From Nocardia fluminea (GTDB lineage: Bacteria > Actinomycetota > Actinomycetes > Mycobacteriales > Mycobacteriaceae): DNA of 64,000 nucleotides. The stretch covers positions 5,580,001 to 5,644,000 of the forward strand of contig NZ_PJMW01000002.1 in NCBI RefSeq assembly GCF_002846365.1, given 5' to 3'. Below the pieces are notes generated by a model. The model did not search any database. It saw nothing but the letters and a program-made list of their open reading frames with translations, and was not told the DNA's origin. Shown one piece after another: positions 24,033-32,575 of this stretch (the first letter of the stretch is position 1; each line of letters begins with the position of its first letter). The translations under genes and the position numbers were made by a program.

Positions 24033-25295
24033 TCAGCGCGGACCCGGCGTATAGGGGCCGCCGTAGGGGGTGGGAACAGTCTGCGGTCCCACCGGGGCTT
24101 GCTCGGCGGTCTGCAAGGGGTCGGCGGGCGGCGGAGCGGGCACGGGGTCGTCGGCCGGACGCGGAGCGTTGCGGGCACCCCGTGGCATGAGCGTGGGATC
24201 GGGGTCGGTGCAGTCGGCGTTGACATACGGCTGCGCGTAGTCGGGGACGGAGCCGGGGCGGCGCGGGACGTTGTAGTCGCAGGCGTAGCGGGGATAGATG
24301 CTCGCCAGCGCCCAGACGCCGCCGTCGTGGAACGCCGAGGCCACCGCGTCGAGCGCCGAACCGGCGCGCTGGCGGGGAAAGAAGAACTCCTCGAGTGCGG
24401 GGATGCGGGAGTAGGCGACCTGCGAGACGGTGACGAGGTTGCCCAGCAACCGCACCATCGTGGGCGAGTTCTGCGCGAGGATGGTGTCGAGTTCGGTGAG
24501 CATCGGCGGTGTCTGTGCCAGCAGCTGTTCGTAGCCGCCGGTCATCGACGCCACGCCGCCCAGCGTGGCCGCGAAGTTCGCGGAGGTCGAGCGCAGAGCG
24601 GTGCGCCCGTCGTGCAAGGTCGCGACGACGACGCGGCTGTTGCGTAGCAGGTTCACGGTGTTCGGCAGCACGGTGTCGAGGGTGGAGACGAGGAACGTGC
24701 CACCGTCGATGATCTCGGCCAGTTTGTCGGGACCGGCCGGACCGACACCGAGTTCTCGCGAGATGGTCGCGAGCCGGTCGGGGTCGATCTGGGCGAGGGT
24801 GCCGCTGAGGCTTTGGAGCATGTCCGACATCGGCACGGGGGTGGAGGTGCGGTCGGCGGTGATCACCGCTCCGTCGGTCAGATACGGGCCGTCGTTGCTC
24901 GCGGGCAGGAAATCGAGGTACTGCTCGCCGGCCGCGGACAGCGCCGCGGCCCGCACCTGACCCGACACCGAGATCCGCACGTCCTCGTCGATGGCGGCGA
25001 CAGCGACCACCTTCTCGTTCACCACCTGGACCGAGTCCACGCGCCCGACGCGCACGCCGCGCACGGTGACCTCCTGCCCGGGCAGCAGCCCGCCGGAGTG
25101 GGTGAGTTCGACTCGTACCCGATACGGCTGATCGAGGGGGTCGACGCCGAAGGTGGACAGCACCAGGTGCGAGCAGGCGCCGGTGAGGATGGCGAGCAGT
25201 CCGAGCAGCGAGACCGCGGACCGGTGCCGGTGTGCGGCGCGGACGACCTCGACGAGCACACGGGCCGGTGGTTCCATCCTGCTGCGCGCGGTCAT
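24033..25295 (-). CDS. mceF: MCE family protein, last of six (MceF position)
   Basis: Cell-envelope substrate-binding subunit of a lipid importer, 420 aa. One N-terminal hydrophobic segment (about 28-48) anchors it. The MCE domain follows (YRVRVELTHSGGLLPGQEV, VRGVRVGRVDSV), then a long helical region and a proline-rich C-terminal tail from ~375 (PADDPVPAPPPADPL). A cysteine sits at the end of the hydrophobic stretch (LTGACS), not a canonical lipobox. Start overlaps the previous mce gene as ATGA. Named by position; the order of the last three could be argued. Confidence 0.88.
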   Translation of the reverse strand: MTARSRMEPPARVLVEVVRAAHRHRSAVSLLGLLAILTGACSHLVLSTFGVDPLDQPYRVRVELTHSGGLLPGQEVTVRGVRVGRVDSVQVVNEKVVAVAAIDEDVRISVSGQVRAAALSAAGEQYLDFLPASNDGPYLTDGAVITADRTSTPVPMSDMLQSLSGTLAQIDPDRLATISRELGVGPAGPDKLAEIIDGGTFLVSTLDTVLPNTVNLLRNSRVVVATLHDGRTALRSTSANFAATLGGVASMTGGYEQLLAQTPPMLTELDTILAQNSPTMVRLLGNLVTVSQVAYSRIPALEEFFFPRQRAGSALDAVASAFHDGGVWALASIYPRYACDYNVPRRPGSVPDYAQPYVNADCTDPDPTLMPRGARNAPRPADDPVPAPPPADPLQTAEQAPVGPQTVPTPYGGPYTPGPR

Positions 25296-26392
25296 CGCGG
25301 TGCTCCTGTCAGCCGGCCACCCAGCCGGTCGATCATGTGCTGTAGCGATCCGACGAAGGCGGTCCAGTCGGTGATGTCGGGGGCCCGGCCGCCGACCCCG
25401 CCCGGATTCGCCGGGTCGGGAATCGCGAGCTCGGCGATGTCGACCGCGACGTGCCCGTTGGGTCCGCTGATCATCTTGAGCACGATCTTGATCATGTCGT
25501 TCACCGCGCCCAGGTCGGCCTGCGGATTGAGGGCCGCCGCGTTGAGTCCCGCGGCCAATTGGTTGATGTTGGCGGCCATGCTCGTGGTGTTGGTGCCCTG
25601 CACGCTGGGGAAGCGGGCGAGCTGAGTGGTGATCGTGTGAACGCGGTCGACCAGCGTGACCAGCGAATCGGTGTTCTCGGCGAGGACTTCGACGGCTGGT
25701 CCGGCTGCGGCGACGGTGTCGGCGAGCGTGGTTTGCCGGGCGGCCAGGGTCCCGCTGAGATCGGTCGCGGCGTACAGGACGCCGTTGATCTGGTCGGTGC
25801 GGGCCGAGAGGCTGCCCAGCAGTGCCCGGGTCTCGTCGAGCAGCGCGGCCAGCCGGTCACCGCGCCCCCCGACGTGTTCGCTGAGCGCGGCGACGACCGT
25901 GGTGAGGTATTGGATGGTGCCGCCGTTGACCAGAAGCGATGCGCGCGTGAGCATTTCCTCGATCGTCGAGGCCGCCGAGGTCGACTCCAGCGTGATCGCG
26001 CCGCCGTCGCCGAGCACCGCGGTGCCGGGTTCGATGACCGGCGGCGGCTTCATCGCCACGAAGACGTCACCCATCGGAGTGGCCGAGCGCAGTTGCGCCG
26101 ACGTGCCGACGGGCAGCCGGACCGAGGAGGTGATGCGCAAGGTCACCAGCGCGGTGTAGTCGCGGGCCGACATCGACTCCACCTGGCCGATATCGGCGCC
26201 GTTGAGCGTCACCTTCGCCTGCTCGGGCAGATTGAGCGCGTTGGAAAAGGCCGCGGTGAGGGTGTAGGTGTCGCCGCCGAGTCCCGGTGCGGGCAGCGGC
26301 AACTGGTCCAGCCCGGTGGCACATCCGGTGGCGGACAGGGTGATCGCGGCGGCGACGGCGAGCCGGGGCGCTGTCCAGGTGCGCGGTGTCAT
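25292..26392 (-). CDS. mceE: MCE family lipoprotein (MceE position)
   Basis: Protein of 366 aa with a signal sequence ending in LSATGC (Cys near residue 24), a lipobox-like site, followed by the MCE domain (YTLTAAFSNALNLPEQAKV, ADIGQVESM) and a helical region. In mycobacterial mce operons the fifth gene encodes the lipoprotein (LprK type), in agreement. Its start ATG overlaps the upstream gene's stop, and its own stop overlaps mceF. Acts at the outer face of the cytoplasmic membrane as part of the hexameric MCE tube. Confidence 0.9.
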   Translation of the reverse strand: MTPRTWTAPRLAVAAAITLSATGCATGLDQLPLPAPGLGGDTYTLTAAFSNALNLPEQAKVTLNGADIGQVESMSARDYTALVTLRITSSVRLPVGTSAQLRSATPMGDVFVAMKPPPVIEPGTAVLGDGGAITLESTSAASTIEEMLTRASLLVNGGTIQYLTTVVAALSEHVGGRGDRLAALLDETRALLGSLSARTDQINGVLYAATDLSGTLAARQTTLADTVAAAGPAVEVLAENTDSLVTLVDRVHTITTQLARFPSVQGTNTTSMAANINQLAAGLNAAALNPQADLGAVNDMIKIVLKMISGPNGHVAVDIAELAIPDPANPGGVGGRAPDITDWTAFVGSLQHMIDRLGGRLTGAPR

Positions 26393-27492
26393 CGGCCGCT
26401 CTTTCCCGCGATGCCCGCCAGAATGGCGGTGATACCGAAATCCGGTCCCATATCGCGCATGGTTCCGGTAGCGCAGCCGTAATTCTGCAGTTGCAGCAGG
26501 TTGCAGACCTCTTTGACCATCTGGCCGTCGAGCAGCAGCCGGTTGACGTCCACGCCGGCTCGCAGGGCGCGGACATTGGGGTCGACGGAGTTGTAGGCGT
26601 TGTCGACGACCATCGGGAACACGTCGAGGAACTGGGCCAGGTTGTAGTCGTAGGCGGCCAGGGAACCGGTCACCGTGTCGGCGTTGGTGACGAGACCGGA
26701 GATGGTGCCCTGGTGGCGCCGGAGCAGCTCGGTGACCTGACTGATGATCCGGTTCAGCGCGGCGCCGGTCTCGCCGGTACCCAGCTGTTGCGCGGCCAGG
26801 AAATCGCTGAGTTGTGCTACAGCACCGCCGAATTCGCGCAGGGTCCCGTCATTGCGCGCGGCGGCCGCGGTGAGCTCGTCGAGGTTGGTGACCACGGTGG
26901 TGACCGCGTTGCGGGTGGCCGCCCCGTTGTCCTCGCCCAGCTGTAATGCGCGCGAGAGCTCGCCGAGCGCGGCCCGCATGTCGTCGCCGTTGCCCGTGGT
27001 CGCGGCGGAGCCCAGCTCGAGCAGGTCGGCGACCGGGCCCGCGCCGTTGCCGTCACCGCCCAGCGAGGTCGACAACTTCTGCGCCATCGACAGCAGAGCA
27101 TCGAACTCGACCGGCGACTTCGTACGCGCCTGCCCGAGTACGGATCCCGCCGGCAGCGTCGGCCCGCCCCTGTAGACGGGGGTGAGCTCGACGTGACGGT
27201 CGGTGAGCAGCGAGTCCGAGATGGTGACCGCCTGCACGTCGGCGGGGAGCTGGATCGAGCTGTCGATGCTCATCTCCACGACGACCTCGGTGCCGCGGGC
27301 CTCGATCGCGACGATGCGTCCGACGCGCATGCCGAGCACCGAGACCGGGTTGCCCTCGTAGAGGCCGTTGGCATTGGCGAACTCGGCGGTGATGGTGGTG
27401 GTGCTCGCCTCGGATCCGACCGAGCAGCCGGTCAGGCAGGCGGCGCTCACCGTGATCGCGGCCAGTTTCAGGGTGGACAGCAGGGTGTTCAT
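26389..27492 (-). CDS. mceD: MCE family lipoprotein (MceD position)
   Basis: Protein of 367 aa. The signal peptide ends in the clear lipobox CLTGC at about residues 19-23, followed by ITAEFANANGLYEGNPVSV, the start of the MCE domain, and GMRVGRIVAIE. Mce operons usually have one lipoprotein, at position E; a lipobox at position D as well is less usual. ATG at 27492 overlaps the stop of mceC. The 647-codon open frame extending upstream to 28332 is a shadow and not used. Confidence 0.88.
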   Translation of the reverse strand: MNTLLSTLKLAAITVSAACLTGCSVGSEASTTTITAEFANANGLYEGNPVSVLGMRVGRIVAIEARGTEVVVEMSIDSSIQLPADVQAVTISDSLLTDRHVELTPVYRGGPTLPAGSVLGQARTKSPVEFDALLSMAQKLSTSLGGDGNGAGPVADLLELGSAATTGNGDDMRAALGELSRALQLGEDNGAATRNAVTTVVTNLDELTAAAARNDGTLREFGGAVAQLSDFLAAQQLGTGETGAALNRIISQVTELLRRHQGTISGLVTNADTVTGSLAAYDYNLAQFLDVFPMVVDNAYNSVDPNVRALRAGVDVNRLLLDGQMVKEVCNLLQLQNYGCATGTMRDMGPDFGITAILAGIAGKSGR

Positions 27493-28559
27493 CGACAGTC
27501 CTGGAGATAGGGGGCACGACCGGACTCGACGGCGACGGCACTCAACGCGCACATCCACGAGTCGACGAAGGCGCCATCGGGGGCGTTGGCGTTGAGTTCC
27601 GCACCGGTGCCGGTGGCATTGGCGAACATGCGCCAGGGGACCGGAAGGATCTGCAGAATGCTGCGCAGCAGGTCGTCGTGGCCCGCCATCATCGCGGTCA
27701 TGTCCCGCAGGTCGGTCAGCAGTTGTTCGATTTCGGCGTTCTCGCCGACCACGATCGGTTCGAGCCGCTGAACCAGTGTGGTGGTCGCGTCGAGAAGACG
27801 GCGCAACGCGTCCTGGCGGGCGAGGATCTGGCGCAGGACGGTGCCGCCTTGGCCGACCAGCGAGGCGAGTTCGGCTTGCTGGGTACGGATCACGGTGCTG
27901 ACCTGGTCGGTGCTGGTGAGCAGGGTGCCGATCTGGTCGCGCCGGGTCGCGATGACAGTGGACAGGGACCGGATGTCGCGCAGGATGCCGGGGACCAGCG
28001 ACGGCACGCCGTCGAGCCCGCGCGACAGCGATGTCATCGATTCGGCGATCTGGTCGGCGTCGAGTTGGTCGAAGGTGGTGGTCGCGTCCTGCAGAGCGGT
28101 CTCGAGGTCGTAGGGGACGGTGGTCTGGGACAGCGGGATTCGGTTTCCGGGCAGTTCGCCGCTGCCCGACGAGCGCAGCTCGACATAGCGCGAGCCGAGC
28201 AGCGTGGTGAGTTTGATCGCGGCCGCGGCGTCGGCGCCGAGGACGACCTCGTCGTCCACCGACAGGCTCACCTCGACGTGGTCGCCGGCCAGCCGCGTCC
28301 CGAGCACCGTGCCGACCGGAATGCCCGCCCACGTCACCGGGTCACCGGCGGCGATCCCCGCTGCTTGCGCGAAATCGGCCCGCACCGTGCGGGTGCCGAG
28401 GTGTAGCGAGTTGACCACCACCAGGACGAGCAGTACCAGCACCACCGAGAGCACGGCGATGATGCCCGTCCGCAGCGACTTGTCGGTGGCGATCGTGGCG
28501 GCGCCGGTCGAGCCTCGGCGTGGCAACAGTGAGGTGAGGGCGCGTAGCGGTGTCTTCAT
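27489..28559 (-). CDS. mceC: MCE family protein (MceC position)
   Basis: Protein of 356 aa with a strongly hydrophobic anchor at about residues 32-50 (IIAVLSVVLVLLVLVVV) followed by an MCE domain (TVRADFAQAAGIAAGDPV, AGIPVGTV). The C-terminal half is helical, with no proline-rich tail. Typical mycobacterial MceC is longer (~500 aa) because of such a tail. Located four bases after mceB and overlapping mceD. Confidence 0.9.
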   Translation of the reverse strand: MKTPLRALTSLLPRRGSTGAATIATDKSLRTGIIAVLSVVLVLLVLVVVNSLHLGTRTVRADFAQAAGIAAGDPVTWAGIPVGTVLGTRLAGDHVEVSLSVDDEVVLGADAAAAIKLTTLLGSRYVELRSSGSGELPGNRIPLSQTTVPYDLETALQDATTTFDQLDADQIAESMTSLSRGLDGVPSLVPGILRDIRSLSTVIATRRDQIGTLLTSTDQVSTVIRTQQAELASLVGQGGTVLRQILARQDALRRLLDATTTLVQRLEPIVVGENAEIEQLLTDLRDMTAMMAGHDDLLRSILQILPVPWRMFANATGTGAELNANAPDGAFVDSWMCALSAVAVESGRAPYLQDCR

Positions 28560-28563
28560 GGTC

Positions 28564-29601
28564 CTACCTACAGATCGCGGAGTGCTGGGGCCGGCCGGTC
28601 GGGGAGGCGGCGCCCAGGATCTGCGCGATCACGGGATCGAGGCCCGGGATGATGCTGAAGCTGATGTCGCAGACATAGGCGTTGACGAAAGCGCCTGCGT
28701 CGGTGGCCCGGATCATGGACTGGAACAGCTGCGGGAGATTGAAGCCGAGGAAGGCGAAACGTTCCTTCCCGTCGACGAAGTGACGCGCGAACCCGGGTTC
28801 ACGGTTCATGAACTCCGTCAGCGACGGTCCCGCGCCGTCGACCACGGCGGCCGCGTCGGCGACGGTGGTCGAGATCTGCGCGGTCTGATCCAGCAGGGTG
28901 TCGCGGCGGGATTCGAGTGCGTCGAAGATCTTGCGGGTCTGGGCGAACGTCGTCTGTAGCCCGGCACTCTGCCCGGCCAGCGTGGTCATCACTGCCGACA
29001 GGTTGTCGATCAGCGCGCCGAGGATCTGGTCCGGCCCGGCGAAGGACTGCACCAGCGTCGCGGTCTCGGTGATCAGGGCGGCGACCGCGCCGTCGTCGCC
29101 CTGCAGGGCCCGGATCAACGCGGAGGTCAGATTGTCGACGTCCTGGGGGTCGAGGGCGCTGAACAACGGCTGGAAACCGTTGAGCAGCCCCGACAGATCG
29201 AAGGACGGTTCGGTGCGATCGAGGGGGATCCGCGCGCCGGGGGCCAGCTTCGCCGGATCGCCGGATTCGGCTCTGCTCAGCCCGAGATAGCGTTGGCCGA
29301 TCAGATTTTGATACGTGACCGAGGCGATGGTGTTGCCGTAGACGAGTTGATCTCGCTGGATGCGGAAGCCGACCTCGGCGTGGGGACCGTAAATGCGGAT
29401 GGAGTCGACCCGGCCCACCTGCACCCCGGCGACCCGGACGTCGTCGCCGACGCGCAATCCCGAGACATCGCTGAACACAGCGGAATAGGAGTGCGTGTCA
29501 CCGGTGACATCACGTTGCAGAGTCACCCGCACCATCCAGATGAGCAGGGCGGCGACGACCAGAAAGGCGGTCAGTCCGGCGAGGTCGCGTGTCTTCTTCA
29601 C
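28564..29601 (-). CDS. mceB: MCE family protein (MceB position)
   Basis: Protein of 345 aa, the usual MceB length. It has an N-terminal anchor (LAGLTAFLVVAALLIWMV), the MCE domain SYSAVFSDVSGLRVGDDV with AGVQVGRVDSI, and a DUF3407-like C-terminal region ending in two cysteines (YVCDISFS, SAICR). It overlaps the mceA stop as ATGA. Part of the envelope-spanning hydrophobic channel. Confidence 0.92.
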   Translation of the reverse strand: MKKTRDLAGLTAFLVVAALLIWMVRVTLQRDVTGDTHSYSAVFSDVSGLRVGDDVRVAGVQVGRVDSIRIYGPHAEVGFRIQRDQLVYGNTIASVTYQNLIGQRYLGLSRAESGDPAKLAPGARIPLDRTEPSFDLSGLLNGFQPLFSALDPQDVDNLTSALIRALQGDDGAVAALITETATLVQSFAGPDQILGALIDNLSAVMTTLAGQSAGLQTTFAQTRKIFDALESRRDTLLDQTAQISTTVADAAAVVDGAGPSLTEFMNREPGFARHFVDGKERFAFLGFNLPQLFQSMIRATDAGAFVNAYVCDISFSIIPGLDPVIAQILGAASPTGRPQHSAICR

Positions 29602-30857
29602 CGTGGTTCTCCGGCAGGTGATGGGGCGGGCACGGTCAGGCCGAGCAATTCGGCGAGGTCGGCGGCTTCCCTTGGCAGACCGAGGCTTTCGGCCAGGATC
29701 TCGCGCTGTTGGAGGGTGTTCACCGGCTGGTCGGCGGCACCGATGACCGGTGGCCCCGCGGCCGGTCCGTTCTCGCAGCTCGCACCGGCAAGCTCGCCGT
29801 AGCGCGGGCAGTCGGTCCGGGTGTACTGCTTGTGCGGTGTGAGTTCGACGATCACTTTGGCGGTGCCGCTCTGGGTCTCGGGTTGCCAGAAGTCGCGCGC
29901 GAACACGTTCGCGATCCGGGTCTGCGAGGTGGTCATCTGGACGAAGTTGCCGCTGCCCGCGGCGAGTATCTGTAGCACGGGGCCCAGTCTGGAGTTGAGG
30001 TCGATGAGGGTGTCGGTCCGGTTGTTCAGCGCGGAACCGACCGTTTCGGTGGTCGCGATGCCACCGGTGAGCAGCTCGGACAAGCGGATTCGCTGTTCGG
30101 CGACGCTGCGCATCGGCCCGACGGCGCTGTGCAGCGCGGCGAGCAGATCGGGTGCCGATTCCTGGAGTCCGAGCACGGCTTCCGAGAGCCCGGTGAGCAA
30201 TGCGGTGGAGTCGTCGCCGCCCGACATCTCGGCGCGGTAGGCCCGCACGATGCGCGTGAGCTGAGCGGCCGCTGCCAGCGCGTCCGCGCCGCGGCCACGG
30301 GTCGCCCGTTCGACGGTTTCCAGGATCCCGACGGTGGGGTCGGCGTCGGGGCGTCCCACGGCGTCGACGATGCGACTCAGCGCGGTGAGCGAGGTCTGCA
30401 GCTGCACGCTGGCACGGCTGTGGTCCTCCGGTATCGACGCTCCCGGCCGGAGTGGGGCGCCCGGTCCGTTGTCGATGAGCTGGACCGAGGGCACCGCGAA
30501 CACGTTGCTCGGGACCACACGTGCGGTCACTGTCGCCGGAATCGTGGCCGCGTGCTCGGGTGTCAGCTCGATGCGCACCTTGTTGGGCTGGGCGCCGTCC
30601 GCGGCGACCACGTCCTGCACGGTGCCGACCAGGATGCCGCGGTATTTGACGTCGGATCGTTTCGGCAACCCGTCGCCCACGTCGACCAGCATTGCGGTGA
30701 CTTCGACCGTCTCCGCGAACGCGCCTTCGGATCGGGCGACCATCGCCGTGACCGTGGCGGCGACGATCGCCAGCGCCGCCGTTCCGCGGACGAACAACTT
30801 GATGTTGCTCAGGTGCCTGTCGTCGGATTCGAACACTATCGACATCGCGTCACCCAC
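29598..30857 (-). CDS. mceA: MCE family protein (MceA position)
   Basis: First MCE subunit, 419 aa from GTG 30857 or 415 aa from the in-frame ATG at 30845. It has an anchor helix (TAALAIVAATVTAMVA), an MCE domain with KYRGILVGTVQDV, and a C-terminal region with paired cysteines (TRTDCPRYG, GASCENG) as in other MceA proteins. Directly follows the two yrbE permease genes, the conserved order of mce operons. The start is ambiguous because neither candidate has a strong ribosome site. Confidence 0.9.
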   Translation of the reverse strand: MGDAMSIVFESDDRHLSNIKLFVRGTAALAIVAATVTAMVARSEGAFAETVEVTAMLVDVGDGLPKRSDVKYRGILVGTVQDVVAADGAQPNKVRIELTPEHAATIPATVTARVVPSNVFAVPSVQLIDNGPGAPLRPGASIPEDHSRASVQLQTSLTALSRIVDAVGRPDADPTVGILETVERATRGRGADALAAAAQLTRIVRAYRAEMSGGDDSTALLTGLSEAVLGLQESAPDLLAALHSAVGPMRSVAEQRIRLSELLTGGIATTETVGSALNNRTDTLIDLNSRLGPVLQILAAGSGNFVQMTTSQTRIANVFARDFWQPETQSGTAKVIVELTPHKQYTRTDCPRYGELAGASCENGPAAGPPVIGAADQPVNTLQQREILAESLGLPREAADLAELLGLTVPAPSPAGEPR

Positions 30858-31704
30858 TGATCCTGGAGCCGGCGTCGAATCCCCACAGCGCCAGCGTCAT
30901 CAACAGATTCACCGAGATCATCACGGTGATGCTCGCGCGCATGGCCCGCCCGGCCGCGACACCGACCCCTTGCGGGCCGCCGCGCGCGTAATAGCCGAAA
31001 TAGCACTGGATGGTGGTGGTGATGGTGACGAACACGATCGCCTTCAGCAGCGAGTACACGACATCGGTCCCACTGAGTACCAGGTCGAAATAGTGTGCGT
31101 AGGTTCCGAAGGATTGACCGCCGACGAGTCCGACGAACAGTTCGACGGCGAGGTAGTCCGCGGCGAGCGCGGCCAGGTACAGCGGAATCACCGCCACGAT
31201 CGAGGCGATCAGCCGCGTCGAGACGAGGAAGGGCACCGGGCGGATCGCGATCGCGTCGAGGGCATCGATCTCCTCGGCGATCCGCATCGCGCCGAGCTGC
31301 GCGGTGAACCGGCACCCCGCTTGCGCGGCGAAGGCGATCGACGCCATGATCGGGGCGAGTTCCCGCGTCGCCGCGGTCGCGGCGATCATGCCGGTGGCGG
31401 GCTCCATGCCGAGCAGCTTCAACGCGTTGAAGCCCTCGATGCCGACGATGCCCCCGGCGGCCGCGCCCAGGATGATCATCACTCCCGCCGTTCCGCCACC
31501 GACGATGAGCGAGCCGTTGCCCCAGGTCACATCGGACAGGATGCGCAGGGATTCGCGGCTGTAGTGGCGCAGGGCCACCGGTATCGAGACCACCGCGCGC
31601 ACGAAGAAGGTGAACATGTGCCCGAATCGGATGACACCGTGCCACGGCCCGGACGCGACGGTGAGCACGGTCCGTACGCCGGGCGGGCGATACACGCTGG
31701 CCAT
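30850..31704 (-). CDS. yrbEB: YrbE/MlaE-type ABC permease B of the mce system
   Basis: Integral membrane permease of 284 aa. The MlaE-family core is visible: ATRELAPIMASIAFAAQAGC near 115-135, then IAEEIDALDAIAIRP, and several hydrophobic helices in the C-terminal half. It forms the translocation dimer with YrbEA. The ATPase (MceG/Mkl) that powers mce importers is normally encoded elsewhere and is not in this window. ATG shares one base with the yrbEA stop (TAATG). Confidence 0.93.
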   Translation of the reverse strand: MASVYRPPGVRTVLTVASGPWHGVIRFGHMFTFFVRAVVSIPVALRHYSRESLRILSDVTWGNGSLIVGGGTAGVMIILGAAAGGIVGIEGFNALKLLGMEPATGMIAATAATRELAPIMASIAFAAQAGCRFTAQLGAMRIAEEIDALDAIAIRPVPFLVSTRLIASIVAVIPLYLAALAADYLAVELFVGLVGGQSFGTYAHYFDLVLSGTDVVYSLLKAIVFVTITTTIQCYFGYYARGGPQGVGVAAGRAMRASITVMISVNLLMTLALWGFDAGSRISG

Positions 31705-32543
31705 TACAGTGTCGTCCTCGGGAACAGCATCGTGTAGATCTGGGTGAAGCCGAGATTGACGATCATCAGCACCACGATGGAAGCCACCACGGCGGCATTG
31801 ACCGAATTCGCCACCCCGCCGGGCCCACCGCGGGTGTTGAGGCCCTTCTCGCACGCGATGACGACGACGATCACGCCGAACACGGCCGCCTTGACCATGG
31901 CCAGGTACAGATCGCCCGAGGTCGCGAAGGACGAGAACGTCGCCATGTAGCTGCCCGGAGTTCCCTCCTGGACATAGACATTGAACAGGTAGCCGGCGAG
32001 GAAGCCGACGAAACAGCTGACTGCGGTGAGCGCCATCGCGATCAGGATCCCGGCGGCCAGGCGCGGCACCACGAGCCTGCGCAGCACCGAGACCCCCATC
32101 ACCTCCATGGCGTCGATCTCCTCGCGGATCTTGCGCGACCCGAGATCGGCGCACAGCGCCGAACCCACCGCCGCCGCCAGCAGAATGGCGGTGACCAGCG
32201 GCGCCGACTGACGGATCACCGCCAGTCCACTCGCCGCGCCTGCCAGCGCTGTCGCACCGACCTGCCCTGCCAGCAAACCGAATTGGATGGACAGCGTCGC
32301 GCTGATCGGTATCGCCACCGCCACCGTCGGTAGCAGGGAGGTCTTCACCATGAACATCGCCTGCCCGACGAATTCCTCGAAGGGAAAGCGCCGCCCGGCG
32401 ATATCGGTGACGAGATAGCGAAATGCGTCGCGGCCGAGTTCTACCTGTCGCCCGACGGTCCTGAGGGAGGCGACGGGGTGGCGCCGGGTGTAGTCCTTGG
32501 ACCAGTCCTTGATCTCGGTGACCGCGGATGCGCTGGGTTCCAC
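31704..32543 (-). CDS. yrbEA: YrbE/MlaE-type ABC permease A of the mce system
   Basis: Permease of 279 aa, first gene of the mce block. Visible are the amphipathic N-terminus RRHPVASLRTVGRQVELG, the MlaE core LGSRKIREEIDAMEVMGVSV and ACEKGLNTRGGPGGVANSVN, a phrase found in YrbE4A/YrbE1A proteins. The GTG start at 32543 is chosen from family length; sequence upstream in frame overlaps the VWA gene. It starts 32 bases after the VWA stop without an evident promoter, so it is probably co-transcribed with the upstream genes. Confidence 0.92.
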   Translation of the reverse strand: MEPSASAVTEIKDWSKDYTRRHPVASLRTVGRQVELGRDAFRYLVTDIAGRRFPFEEFVGQAMFMVKTSLLPTVAVAIPISATLSIQFGLLAGQVGATALAGAASGLAVIRQSAPLVTAILLAAAVGSALCADLGSRKIREEIDAMEVMGVSVLRRLVVPRLAAGILIAMALTAVSCFVGFLAGYLFNVYVQEGTPGSYMATFSSFATSGDLYLAMVKAAVFGVIVVVIACEKGLNTRGGPGGVANSVNAAVVASIVVLMIVNLGFTQIYTMLFPRTTL

Positions 32544-32575
32544 TGCGTGCCTGCTCTTTCGGTGTCGATGTCGCG

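Noticed and set aside
27493..28332. N-terminal extension of the fourth mce gene
   Set aside because: Antisense-like Arg-rich sequence over mceC; the start at 27492 begins a proper lipoprotein signal peptide.
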